Assembly (NCBI GenBank): GCA_910584585.1
Contig: CAJUBP010000014.1
Location: 21,628-85,627, forward strand
Length of the DNA stretch: 64,000 nucleotides
Source: an uncultured Lachnospiraceae bacterium
GTDB lineage: Bacteria > Bacillota > Clostridia > Lachnospirales > Lachnospiraceae
Reading direction: 5' to 3'
Numbering within the stretch: position 1 is the first letter of the stretch; every line of letters begins with the position of its first letter. A program made the position numbers and the translations under genes. The notes under the pieces are model-generated. The model was not told where the DNA came from, searched no databases, and worked only from the letters and a program-made list of their open reading frames with translations. Shown in pieces: positions 42,617-50,926 of the stretch.

Positions 42617-43624
42617 ATGCTCATTAGAGAGAACATAGAGTTATTGGAACGGACCTATTTAAGCCCTTTTGCCACGCTCAGCGAGAATTCGAAAGGGCGT
42701 GACAGAGAGGAACCCCAATGTGATATCCGGCCGGTATTTCAAAGAGACAGGGACAGAATTCTTCACTGCAAGTCATTTCGGCGGTTGAAGCATAAGACCC
42801 AGGTTTTTCTGACGCCCAGGGGCGATCACTACCGCACCAGGCTGACGCATACGCTGGAAGTGTCCCAGAACGCAAGGACCATCGCAAAAGCGCTGCGCCT
42901 CAATGAGGATTTGGTGGAAGCCATTGCTCTGGGCCATGATCTGGGACATACTCCTTTTGGACATGCAGGAGAGCATATGCTCAACTCCATTTGTGAGGGC
43001 GGATTTAAACACAACGAACAGAGTGTGCGGATTGTTGAGATTCTGGAGAAGAACGGAAAAGGGCTGAATCTGACCTGGGAAGTGCGGGATGGGATTTTGA
43101 ATCATCAGACCAGGTTAATGCCTTCCACAATGGAGGGGAAAATCGTCCGCCTTTCTGATAAAATTGCATATATTAATCATGATATTGACGACGCCATCCG
43201 GGGCAAAGTGCTGTCTGAGGAGGAGCTGCCGGCAGAGTACCGGGAGATTTTGGGCAATTCCACCCGGACACGGCTGAATACTCTGATACATAATATAATA
43301 ACAAACAGTCTGGGGAAGAATGATATCTGTATGTCAGAGGATGTGGAACTGGCCATGAAGGGGCTGCGGAAATTTATGTTTGAGCATGTATACCGCAATC
43401 CAATGGCAAAGGGAGAGGAAGAACGGGCAAAAGATCTGCTGAACCGGTTGTTTTATTACTATAATAAGAATATTGACCAGCTTCCGGGGCAGTATCTTGA
43501 GATGATGGAGAAAGGCGAAGAGCGGGAACGGGTGGTCTGCGATTATATTGCGGGAATGACAGATCGCTATGCCATAGCGAAGTTTGAAGAGTATTTCATG
43601 CCGAAAGCATGGCAGATTAATTAA
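42617..43624 (+). CDS. dgt: dGTP triphosphohydrolase-like HD protein
   Basis: HD-domain deoxynucleotide triphosphohydrolase of 335 residues that lowers dNTP pools, mostly dGTP. The HD residues are in TRLTHTLEVSQNARTIA near residue 75 and ALGHDLGHTPFGHAGE near 104; the third is near DKIAYINHDIDDA (about 180). GAGGTGATGGG precedes the ATG. Placement directly before dnaG is usual in Lachnospiraceae and supports a DNA-replication role. A defensive role against phage is known for some members but there is no evidence for it here. Confidence 0.92.
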   Translation: MLIRENIELLERTYLSPFATLSENSKGRDREEPQCDIRPVFQRDRDRILHCKSFRRLKHKTQVFLTPRGDHYRTRLTHTLEVSQNARTIAKALRLNEDLVEAIALGHDLGHTPFGHAGEHMLNSICEGGFKHNEQSVRIVEILEKNGKGLNLTWEVRDGILNHQTRLMPSTMEGKIVRLSDKIAYINHDIDDAIRGKVLSEEELPAEYREILGNSTRTRLNTLIHNIITNSLGKNDICMSEDVELAMKGLRKFMFEHVYRNPMAKGEEERAKDLLNRLFYYYNKNIDQLPGQYLEMMEKGEERERVVCDYIAGMTDRYAIAKFEEYFMPKAWQIN

Positions 43625-43669
43625 TTCGAGAACAGCGGAAGGCAGGATAGGGATGGAAAGGAGACATAG

Positions 43670-45448
43670 ATGCCTTATTATTCAGATGAACTAATTGAAG
43701 AGGTTCGTTCGGCCAATGATATTGTAGATGTAATTTCCGGATACGTACGCCTGCAGAAAAAGGGCAGCACTTATTTTGGGCTTTGTCCCTTTCATAATGA
43801 AAAAACGCCCTCTTTTTCGGTGTCGCAGGGGAAGCAGATGTATTACTGCTTTGGCTGCGGAGCCGGAGGGAACGCCATTACATTTCTGATGCAGTATGAA
43901 AACGCGACATTTCCTGAGGCATTGGAAACACTGGCCCAGAAAGCGGGAATTGAACTGCCCAAACAGGAACTGTCCGGCCGGGCCAGACAGGAGGCAGACA
44001 GAAAGGCAAGGCTTTTGGAAATTAATAAGACGGCTGCGAAATATTTCTATGCCCAGCTTCGGATGGAACAGGGGCAGACCGCTATGAATTACTTTGTAAA
44101 CCGCGGTCTTAGTTCAGAGACCATGAAGAAATTTGGCCTGGGTTATTCCAATAAGTTCAGCGACGATCTCTATCAATATCTCCGCAGGCAGGGATATGAA
44201 GATGAGATTTTGAAGGATTCCGGGCTGGTAACGCTGGATGAGAGCAGAGGCGGCCGGGATAAATTCTGGAACCGCGTGATGTTTCCCATTATGGATGTGA
44301 ATCACCGTGTCATCGGATTCGGGGGCCGGGTGCTGGGGGACGGAGAACCCAAGTATGTGAATTCTCCGGAAACCATGATTTTTGATAAGAGCCGGAATCT
44401 GTACGGGCTGAACCTGGCGCGATCTTCCAGGAGGCAGGGAATCCTGCTGTGTGAAGGCTATATGGACGTGATTGCGCTGCATCAGGCGGGATTTGACAAC
44501 GCGGTGGCGGCGTTGGGCACCTCATTTACCCAGGGCCACGCGGCATTGTTAAAGCGGTATACCAAAGAGGCGTTCTGCACTTTTGACAGCGACGGAGCAG
44601 GAATCAAAGCGGCTTTGCGGGCAATTCCTATGCTGAAGGAAGCCGGAATCAGCGTGAAAATAGTCAATATGAAGCCTTATAAAGATCCGGACGAATTTAT
44701 TCGGGCAGAAGGAGCCGAAGAATACCAGAAGCGGATCGATCAGGCGCAGAACAGTTTTATGTTTGAAATAGAAACCATGGAGCGGGATTATGATCTGAAA
44801 GATCCGGAGAGTAAAACGGCATTTTATCATTCCGTTGCCGGGAAAATCCTGGAATTTGAGGAAGAGCTGGAGCGGGAGAACTATATTGAGGCTGTGGCGG
44901 AAAAATATCAGACAGGGTTTGAAAATCTGCGCAAACTGGTCATGCATCTGGGCACGAAAGCAGGATTCGGCAGAGAGAGCCGGACGCTGAAATCCGGCGT
45001 TCAGGATAAGAAAAAACGCCAGAAAGAAGACGGCGTCAAACAGTCCCAGAAACTGATGCTCACCTGGCTGATTGAGAAACCGGAGCTGTTTGAGGTGATT
45101 GAGCCTTACATCGGACCAAAAGATTTTACCGAAGAGCTGTACCGGCAGGCAGCAGAGGAAGTGTTTGCCCAGCATCGGGCAGGGGAACTGAATCCGGCTA
45201 AGATTGTCAGTATGTTTACGGAGGAAGAGCAGCAGAGAGAGATTGCAGGATTGTTTAATGCAAGAATTCAGCAGGTTGAGACACAGGCGGAGAAAGAGAA
45301 GGCATTGAAGGATACGATTATTCGGATGAAGGAAAACAGTATCAATGAGAGGTCGAAACATTTGGAGCCTGCGGATCTGGAGGGGCTGCAGAAGCTGGTT
45401 GCGGATAAGAAGAGTCTGCAGGAGCTGCGGAAGGTGAGGTTTGAGTGA
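43670..45448 (+). CDS. dnaG: DNA primase DnaG
   Basis: Makes RNA primers for replication. The N-terminal zinc finger is CPFHNEKTPSFSVS and YYCFGCGAGGN (residues about 40-65). The catalytic TOPRIM core contains LLCEGYMDVIALHQAG near 265 and FDSDGAGIKAA near 306. The C-terminal helicase-binding region (about 450-592) is helical and charged. Length and order (dgt-dnaG-rpoD) are typical. AAAGGAG precedes ATG 43670. An R3 repeat array separates it from rpoD. Confidence 0.96.
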   Translation: MPYYSDELIEEVRSANDIVDVISGYVRLQKKGSTYFGLCPFHNEKTPSFSVSQGKQMYYCFGCGAGGNAITFLMQYENATFPEALETLAQKAGIELPKQELSGRARQEADRKARLLEINKTAAKYFYAQLRMEQGQTAMNYFVNRGLSSETMKKFGLGYSNKFSDDLYQYLRRQGYEDEILKDSGLVTLDESRGGRDKFWNRVMFPIMDVNHRVIGFGGRVLGDGEPKYVNSPETMIFDKSRNLYGLNLARSSRRQGILLCEGYMDVIALHQAGFDNAVAALGTSFTQGHAALLKRYTKEAFCTFDSDGAGIKAALRAIPMLKEAGISVKIVNMKPYKDPDEFIRAEGAEEYQKRIDQAQNSFMFEIETMERDYDLKDPESKTAFYHSVAGKILEFEEELERENYIEAVAEKYQTGFENLRKLVMHLGTKAGFGRESRTLKSGVQDKKKRQKEDGVKQSQKLMLTWLIEKPELFEVIEPYIGPKDFTEELYRQAAEEVFAQHRAGELNPAKIVSMFTEEEQQREIAGLFNARIQQVETQAEKEKALKDTIIRMKENSINERSKHLEPADLEGLQKLVADKKSLQELRKVRFE

Positions 45449-45463
45449 GGTTTGGAGCTTTTC

Positions 45464-45605
45464 TCATGGTGAACCATCAGGGCTCCTCCCAACAGCGTAG
45501 AGGATTCTATGCGTATTAAACCATCAGGGCTCCTCCCAACAGCGTGGGAGAATAATGGGAGAGGAAGGCTGAGAGCTGTTGGGTCCCTCCTCATGGTCAA
45601 CTGTA
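45464..45605. repeat. R3 repeat array between dnaG and rpoD
   Basis: Two direct copies of AACCATCAGGGCTCCTCCCA plus AACAGCGT lie at 45472-45498 and 45519-45545, 47 bases apart. An inverted relative, GCTGTTGGGTCCCTCCTCAT near 45575-45595, can pair with CCCAACAGC. The reverse complement of this family recurs at 63902-64000. It fills the 211-base gap; no promoter for rpoD was found beyond it. Confidence 0.78.
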
Positions 45606-45659
45606 TATTTCCACTGATTAGGGATAAAATATAAACAACGAATGGAAGGATGAAACGAA

Positions 45660-46760
45660 ATGGAAGAAAAGAGCGCGAAGTTTATCGAAAAGCTGCAGGA
45701 ATTATTAGCCACAGCAAAAAAGAAAAAAAACGTCCTGGAATATCAGGAAATCAACGACTTTTTTCGTGACATGGAATTGGATGCGGAGCAGTTTGAGAAA
45801 ATTCTGGACTTTCTGGAATCCAATAACATTGATGTACTGCGGATTTCTGATGATGACGATGACGATATCCTCATAGACGAGGAGGAAGAAGTAGAAGTTG
45901 AAAACATTGATCTTTCCGTTCCGGATGGAATTTCCATCGAAGATCCTGTTCGTATGTATTTAAAGGAAATCGGCAAGGTTCCTCTGCTGAGCGCGGAAGA
46001 GGAAATTGAACTGGCCAAACGAATGGAGCTGGGAGACCAGGAGGCGAAAAAGCAGCTGGCAGAGGCGAATCTGCGTCTGGTGGTGTCCATTGCCAAGCGT
46101 TATGTGGGCCGCGGAATGCTGTTTTTGGATTTGATTCAGGAGGGCAATCTGGGTCTGATTAAAGCGGTGGAGAAATTCGATTACCGCAAAGGATATAAGT
46201 TTTCCACCTATGCAACCTGGTGGATTCGCCAGGCCATTACCAGGGCCATTGCGGATCAGGCCAGAACTATCCGGATTCCCGTGCATATGGTGGAAACCAT
46301 CAACAAATTAATCCGTGTGTCCAGGCAGTTGCTGCAGGAGTTAGGCCGGGAACCCTCTCCGGAGGAAATTGCGGAAGAAATGAATATGCCAGTGGACCGG
46401 GTGCGGGAAATTCTGAAGATTTCTCAGGAGCCGGTGTCTTTGGAGACGCCCATCGGCGAAGAAGAAGACAGTCACCTGGGGGATTTTATCCAGGACGACA
46501 ATGTGCCTGTTCCAGCGGACGCGGCGGCGTTTACGCTGTTAAAGGAACAGCTTGTGGAAGTGCTCGGCACGCTGACAGAGCGGGAGCAGAAGGTGCTGCG
46601 CCTGCGGTTTGGGTTAGATGACGGCCGCGCCAGAACATTGGAAGAAGTAGGCAAAGAATTTAATGTAACCAGAGAGCGGATCCGCCAGATTGAGGCAAAA
46701 GCGTTGCGCAAGCTCCGTCATCCAAGCAGAAGCCGGAAGCTTAAGGATTATCTGGATTAG
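45660..46760 (+). CDS. rpoD: RNA polymerase primary sigma factor RpoD (SigA)
   Basis: Housekeeping sigma factor of 366 residues. Region 1.1 (residues 1-80) is acidic and short, region 1.2 is DPVRMYLKEIGKVPLLSAEE near 100, region 2 contains NLRLVVSIAKRYVGRGM, EGNLGLIKAVEKFDYRKG and FSTYATWWIRQAITRAIADQ (-10 recognition), region 3 follows, and region 4.2 is EVGKEFNVTRERIRQIEAKA near 333. AAGGATGAAACGAA precedes the ATG. It ends 35 bases before trmK. Confidence 0.97.
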   Translation: MEEKSAKFIEKLQELLATAKKKKNVLEYQEINDFFRDMELDAEQFEKILDFLESNNIDVLRISDDDDDDILIDEEEEVEVENIDLSVPDGISIEDPVRMYLKEIGKVPLLSAEEEIELAKRMELGDQEAKKQLAEANLRLVVSIAKRYVGRGMLFLDLIQEGNLGLIKAVEKFDYRKGYKFSTYATWWIRQAITRAIADQARTIRIPVHMVETINKLIRVSRQLLQELGREPSPEEIAEEMNMPVDRVREILKISQEPVSLETPIGEEEDSHLGDFIQDDNVPVPADAAAFTLLKEQLVEVLGTLTEREQKVLRLRFGLDDGRARTLEEVGKEFNVTRERIRQIEAKALRKLRHPSRSRKLKDYLD

Positions 46761-46795
46761 ATCAGATAAAGAATTGACAGGAGTTGCTATAGCAT

Positions 46796-47749
46796 ATGAT
46801 ACGGTTATCAAAAAGGCTGCAGGCGGCAGCAGATCTTGTGGGGGAATGCAGCACGGCAGCGGACGTGGGGACAGATCACGGATACATACCTGTCTATTTG
46901 GTGGCCCAGGGAAAAGCTGAGAGAGCCATTGCCATGGATATCAAAGAAGGCCCCTTAAGCCGTGCCAGAGAGCATATCCGGCAATATGGGCTGGAGCGGG
47001 AAATAGAGACCAGACTGTCGGACGGGTGTCTGGCGCTGAAGCCCGGGGAAGCGGATGTGATTGTGATTGCAGGCATGGGCGGCGCCCTGATGCAGCGGAT
47101 TCTGCGAATGGGGGAAGATGCTGCAAAGGCTGCGGGGAAGCTGGTGCTGCAGCCCCAGTCTGAAATTCCTGCTTTCCGGGAATTTGTTTTGGGGCAGGGG
47201 TACCAGATTACAGCGGAAGATATGGTGCTGGAAGACGGGAAATACTATCCTATGATGGCTGTGAAGTTTACAGGAAAGACAGCAGGAAATGCCAGATCCT
47301 GCGAAAATCTCCAGGAAGAAGAGATATGCCTGGCATCTGTTGGATCCGCAGGAAATGCCAAGTCCTGCGAAAATCTCCATGAAGAAGAGGTATGCCTGGC
47401 ATCTGTTGGATCCGCAGGAAATGCCAAGTCCGGCGAAAATCTCCAGGAAGAAGAATCATGCTTGGCATCTGTTGGACCCGCAGGAAATGCCAAGTCCCGC
47501 AAAAAAGGCCGGGGCGTGGAAGAATCTCAGGGCAGAGGGATTGCCTGTAAGTTCGGCCCGCTGCTGTTAGAACAGCGCCATCCTGTGTTAAAGCAGTATT
47601 TATTGCGCCAACAGAAGCAGAAACAGAACATTCTGCAGAATCTGAAATCCAATGCCAGGCAGGATGTGACGGCCCGGGAAAATGAGCTGTTACAAGAGCT
47701 TGCGGACATTGCAGCCGCTTTGAAAATTTATGAAGCCGGAAAGGAGTAG
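46796..47749 (+). CDS. trmK: tRNA (adenine22-N1)-methyltransferase TrmK with repeat insertion
   Basis: AdoMet-dependent enzyme making m1A22 in tRNA. The Rossmann core (residues about 1-160) has ADVGTDHGYIPVYLVA, AMDIKEGPLSRA and VIVIAGMGGALMQ. The C-terminal part (about 245-317) is the expected coiled coil. Between them lies an added block of three 22-residue repeats (residues about 161-228) absent from typical homologues of about 230-240 residues. The block keeps the frame and is Glu/Cys-rich, so it probably forms a linker. The gene lies between rpoD and nif3-like, as usual. Confidence 0.9.
   Translation: MIRLSKRLQAAADLVGECSTAADVGTDHGYIPVYLVAQGKAERAIAMDIKEGPLSRAREHIRQYGLEREIETRLSDGCLALKPGEADVIVIAGMGGALMQRILRMGEDAAKAAGKLVLQPQSEIPAFREFVLGQGYQITAEDMVLEDGKYYPMMAVKFTGKTAGNARSCENLQEEEICLASVGSAGNAKSCENLHEEEVCLASVGSAGNAKSGENLQEEESCLASVGPAGNAKSRKKGRGVEESQGRGIACKFGPLLLEQRHPVLKQYLLRQQKQKQNILQNLKSNARQDVTARENELLQELADIAAALKIYEAGKE
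47282..47497 (+). repeat. 66-bp in-frame repeat inside trmK
   Basis: Units start at 47282, 47348, 47414 and 47480 (the last partial), exactly 66 bases apart, and translate as AGNAKSCENLHEEEVCLASV plus GS with small changes. Each unit carries palindromes such as ATGCC-T-GGCAT. All three reading frames of both strands stay open through the block. Confidence 0.95.
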
Positions 47750-47753
47750 GTCT

Positions 47754-48536
47754 ATGAATTGCAGGAAAATCATAGAGATATTGCAGGAGCAGTCGCCGGA
47801 GCGATATGCCTGCAGTTGGGATAATGTGGGGCTTTTGGTGGGAGATTATGAAAAGGAAGTAAAGACTGTTTACATTGCGTTGGACGCCACGGACGATACT
47901 ATTTTGAGGGCCATAGAAGCCGGGGCGGATTTATTGCTGACCCATCATCCTATGATTTTTAAAAGCCTCAAACAAGTGAATTCGGAAGATTTTATCGGCC
48001 GGAGAATCATTGCGTTAATCAAAAATGATATTTCCTATTATGCCATGCATACCAATTTCGATGTGAAAGGCATGGCAGAGCTTGGGGCGCAGCGGATGGA
48101 ATTGAAAGACTGCCAGGTACTGGATGTTACCTGTTGGCATGAGCAGGAGCCGGCGGGAATCGGAACGGTGGGAGAACTGCCCTGTGAAATGACTGTGGCG
48201 GACTGCGCCGGGAAAGTAAAGGAAGTCTTCGGGGTAGATCTGGTGAAAATTTACGGAAGGCCGGATCAGAGAATCAAACGGGCGGCCATTTGCCCCGGTT
48301 CCGGGAAAAGCGTAATAGGAAAAGCAATCCAGGCGGGAGCCCAGGCATTGATTACCGGAGACATTGATCACCATGAGGGCATTGACAGCGCGGCCCAGGG
48401 GCTTGCGATTATAGACGCCGGGCATTACGGGGTGGAGAAGATGTTCGTCCCCTATATGAAAGAATATTTAGAGGCCCGCGCGTCGGGAATTCAAGTGGTC
48501 GCGGAACCTCCGCAGCAGCCCTTTGTGTATCAGTAA
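47754..48536 (+). CDS. Nif3-like dinuclear metal centre hexameric protein
   Basis: NIF3/YqfO family protein of 260 residues with a dinuclear metal site. The metal ligands are readable in LLLTHHPMIFK (two His near residue 65), AMHTNFD (His, Asp near 97) and the C-terminal GHYGVEKM (His, Glu near 225). The family is annotated as GTP cyclohydrolase I type 2, but its cellular role is unclear. AAGGAG precedes ATG 47754, better than ATG 47730 inside trmK. It is coupled to trmK, a common pairing that suggests a link to tRNA modification. Confidence 0.9.
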   Translation: MNCRKIIEILQEQSPERYACSWDNVGLLVGDYEKEVKTVYIALDATDDTILRAIEAGADLLLTHHPMIFKSLKQVNSEDFIGRRIIALIKNDISYYAMHTNFDVKGMAELGAQRMELKDCQVLDVTCWHEQEPAGIGTVGELPCEMTVADCAGKVKEVFGVDLVKIYGRPDQRIKRAAICPGSGKSVIGKAIQAGAQALITGDIDHHEGIDSAAQGLAIIDAGHYGVEKMFVPYMKEYLEARASGIQVVAEPPQQPFVYQ

Positions 48537-48573
48537 GTTTTGGATAGATATGAAATAAAAGAAGGGAAAAGAT

Positions 48574-50238
48574 ATGGAAGAAACTGCGTATTGCATTCGG
48601 ATCAACGGGGAGGAGAAAAAATATTTAAAAGGCACGCCCTATCAGGAAATTGCGGAAGAATATCAGTCCCGGTATGAGGACGATATTATACTGGTGCTGT
48701 TCAATAACCGTCTGCGAGAACTGAGAAAGAGAGTGAAGGGGGACGGAGAGCTTGTTTTTGTGACTGCCAGGGATAAGGCAGGCAGGAAAGCATACCGCAG
48801 AAGCGTGACGTTTCTCATGCAGCGGGCCGTACATAATTTAGCCAAAGACGACGGCAAACAGGTGACGGTAAAAGTGGCCCATTCCATCAGTCAGGGATAT
48901 TACTGCAAATTAAAGGGAGACGTTCCAAACGCGGAATATCTCGCCAGGCTGAAAGCTGAAATGATGCGCATGGCGGAGGAAAACATTCCCATTCAGAAGA
49001 AAAGCATTTCCACGGATGACGCGGTGGAATTGTTCCGGAATGCCGGCATGCACGACAAAGAACGGTTATTTTCCTATCGGAGAAGCTCTAAAGTCAATAT
49101 TTACAGCATCGGTCATTATATTGATTATTTTTACGGATATATGGCGCCCAGCACCGGCTATCTGAAATATTTTGAACTGGAGCCTTACGAAGACGGCTTC
49201 GTGGTAATGTTTCCGGATAAAAATACCAGGGTGCCGGCAGAATTTTCCCCGTCCCACAAATTGTTCCATGTGCTGAGGGAATCTGCGGAGTGGGGCGAAA
49301 AAATGGAAATCAGCACCATCGGCGCCCTCAACGACGCAGTGGCCCAGGGGAGGATCCGGGATGTGATTCTGGTGGCGGAGGCGTTGATGGAGCGCAAAAT
49401 CGGCACTTTGGCAGAGCAGATTGCCTCCTTGCCCGATAAGAAATTTGTAATGATTGCAGGCCCGTCCTCTTCCGGAAAAACCACATTTTCCCACCGTCTG
49501 TCCATTCAGATGATGGCCCAGGGATTAAAACCCCATCCCATTGCCCTGGATGATTATTATGTGGATCGGGTGGATACCCCCAAGGATGAAAATGGCAATT
49601 ACAATTTTGAATGTTTAGAGGCGCTGGACATTGAATTATTTAACCGTGATATGTCAGCCCTTCTGGACGGAGAGCGGGTGGAGCTTCCCACTTACAATTT
49701 CCGCACCGGAAAGCGGGAATATAAAGGAATTGTCAAACAGCTCGGCAAAAATGATATTCTGGTATTAGAGGGAATTCACGGATTAAACGGTAAATTGTCT
49801 TATTCTCTTCCGGAATCCAGCAAACTGAAAATTTATATCAGTCCGTTAACGCAGCTAAGCATTGACGAGCACAACAATCTGCCCACTGCGGACGGAAGAA
49901 TGATACGCCGGATGGTGAGGGACGCCAGAACCAGAAATATTTCCGCCAAAGAAACCATTGCCATGTGGGACTCCGTGCGCCGGGGAGAAGAGCAGTATAT
50001 TTTTCCCTTCCAGGAAGAAGCGGACATTATGTTCAATTCCGCGCTGATTTATGAACTGGCAGTGCTGAAACAGTATGCGGAGCCGCTGCTGTTTCAGATT
50101 GATAAGAACTCTCCGGAATATATGGAAGCCAAACGGCTTTTGAAATTTCTGGATTATTTTCTTCCGGTGCCCAGTGAAGATATTGAGAAAAACTCGATTT
50201 TGAGAGAATTTATCGGAGGAAGCTGCTTTAATGTGTAA
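48574..50238 (+). CDS. Nucleoside (uridine-type) kinase with N-terminal TGS/SAD-like domains
   Basis: Protein of 554 residues with an N-terminal TGS/ThrRS-like part (residues about 1-250, including VAHSISQGYYCKLKGDV) and a C-terminal phosphoribulokinase/uridine-kinase domain. The P-loop is MIAGPSSSGKTTFSHRLS near 293, the substrate Asp is in IALDDYYVDR near 323 and GERVELPTYNFRTGKRE near 370. Members are widespread in Clostridia and are called nucleoside kinase; the fusion has no settled role. GAAGGGAAAAGAT precedes the ATG. It is the last gene before RNase P RNA. Confidence 0.85.
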   Translation: MEETAYCIRINGEEKKYLKGTPYQEIAEEYQSRYEDDIILVLFNNRLRELRKRVKGDGELVFVTARDKAGRKAYRRSVTFLMQRAVHNLAKDDGKQVTVKVAHSISQGYYCKLKGDVPNAEYLARLKAEMMRMAEENIPIQKKSISTDDAVELFRNAGMHDKERLFSYRRSSKVNIYSIGHYIDYFYGYMAPSTGYLKYFELEPYEDGFVVMFPDKNTRVPAEFSPSHKLFHVLRESAEWGEKMEISTIGALNDAVAQGRIRDVILVAEALMERKIGTLAEQIASLPDKKFVMIAGPSSSGKTTFSHRLSIQMMAQGLKPHPIALDDYYVDRVDTPKDENGNYNFECLEALDIELFNRDMSALLDGERVELPTYNFRTGKREYKGIVKQLGKNDILVLEGIHGLNGKLSYSLPESSKLKIYISPLTQLSIDEHNNLPTADGRMIRRMVRDARTRNISAKETIAMWDSVRRGEEQYIFPFQEEADIMFNSALIYELAVLKQYAEPLLFQIDKNSPEYMEAKRLLKFLDYFLPVPSEDIEKNSILREFIGGSCFNV

Positions 50239-50250
50239 GGAAAATTTTTA

Positions 50251-50279
50251 TTGAAAAAATAGTTTGAGTATTGTATGAT
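50251..50279 (+). promoter_or_regulatory. Promoter for RNase P RNA
   Basis: TTGAAA and TATGAT are 17 bases apart. The predicted transcript would begin near 50286-50288, just before the P1 stem of rnpB. Confidence 0.7.
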
Positions 50280-50292
50280 AAACAGGTAGCAG

Positions 50293-50639
50293 CCAAGCAG
50301 GGCGGATAATCGCGGCTGCAGGCGCCGAAAGGCCGCAGGTGAGGAAAGTCCGGGCTTCACAGGGCAGGATGCCGGTTAACGGCCGGTGGAGGCAACTCTA
50401 AGGACAGTGCAACAGAAATGAACCGCTATTAGCGATAATAGTAAGGGTGGAAGGGCAGTGTAAGAGACTACCGCCCGGCTGGCAACAGCCGGGGCACATG
50501 TAAACCCCATCCGAAGCAAGACCGAACAGAAGCGTTGACGCGGCCCGCCAGCTTCAGGTAGGTCGCAGGATCTGACTGGCAACAGTCAGGCTAGACAGAT
50601 GATTATCCAAGACATAACCCGGCTTACAGCCCTGCTTGC
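50293..50639 (+). ncRNA. rnpB: RNase P RNA (class A type)
   Basis: Catalytic RNA that matures the 5' ends of tRNAs. The P1 stem pairs AAGCAGGGC (50295-50303) with GCCCTGCTT (50629-50637). The universally conserved GAGGAAAGTCCGGGCTTCAC (CR-I/P4 5' half) is near 50341, a GGAGGCAACTCTAAGG segment follows, and the 3' half AGACAGATGATTATCC and GACATAACCCGGCTTA are near 50594-50626. Length is about 345 bases. The 3' end is five bases from an R1 repeat. Confidence 0.95.
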
Positions 50640-50642
50640 GCG

Positions 50643-50808
50643 CTAGAGCGTGTTTGAAAAATGCTTTCTGACAGATGTATTCCACAATTTGTGGGAGATT
50701 TGTGCCGAATGAGGGAGGCGTAGCGGGCTACGTTGACCGAATGAGGTGCAAATCTCGCGCAAAGTGGGGGATACAGATGGCGGGAATGATTTTTCAAACA
50801 CGCTCTAG
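50643..50808 (+). repeat. R1 repeat, full 166-bp copy next to rnpB
   Basis: Terminal inverted repeats of 20 bp pair perfectly (CTAGAGCGTGTTTGAAAAAT at 50643-50662 against 50789-50808). The interior mirrors the 41028 copy in reverse orientation, with an apical palindrome CGTAGC-GG-GCTACG. The final CTAG is shared with the next R2 element. It has no clean T-run, so its role as rnpB terminator is uncertain. Confidence 0.92.
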
Positions 50809-50886
50809 AGCAATCTATATTTTGATACACAGGAAAGGGCCATCCTGCCTTTCCGTTCGTGTTCGTATATGAAAAGTTTGCTCTAG
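50805..50886 (+). repeat. R2 repeat, hairpin form
   Basis: CTAGAGCAA (50805-50813) and TTGCTCTAG (50878-50886) are inverted; inside, the core TATATTTTGATACACAGGAA leads to a hairpin GGAAAGG/CCTTTCC. The element lies 40 bases before the first AAA-ATPase-like gene. Its core recurs at 31743, 53132 and, diverged, 13411. Confidence 0.72.
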
Positions 50887-50926
50887 TGCAGATGTTCCTA
50901 TCATAAAACAGCAGAGGGCAGAGAAT

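Noticed and set aside
45472..45545. R3 direct repeats considered as a CRISPR array
   Set aside because: Only two repeats with one spacer, no cas genes in the window, and a related inverted copy at the same locus; it fits a hairpin repeat family.
47245..47570. Open frames on both strands across the trmK repeat (about 60-93 codons)
   Set aside because: They are created by the 66-bp repeat, whose length is a multiple of three and lacks stops; none has a ribosome site or a family match.
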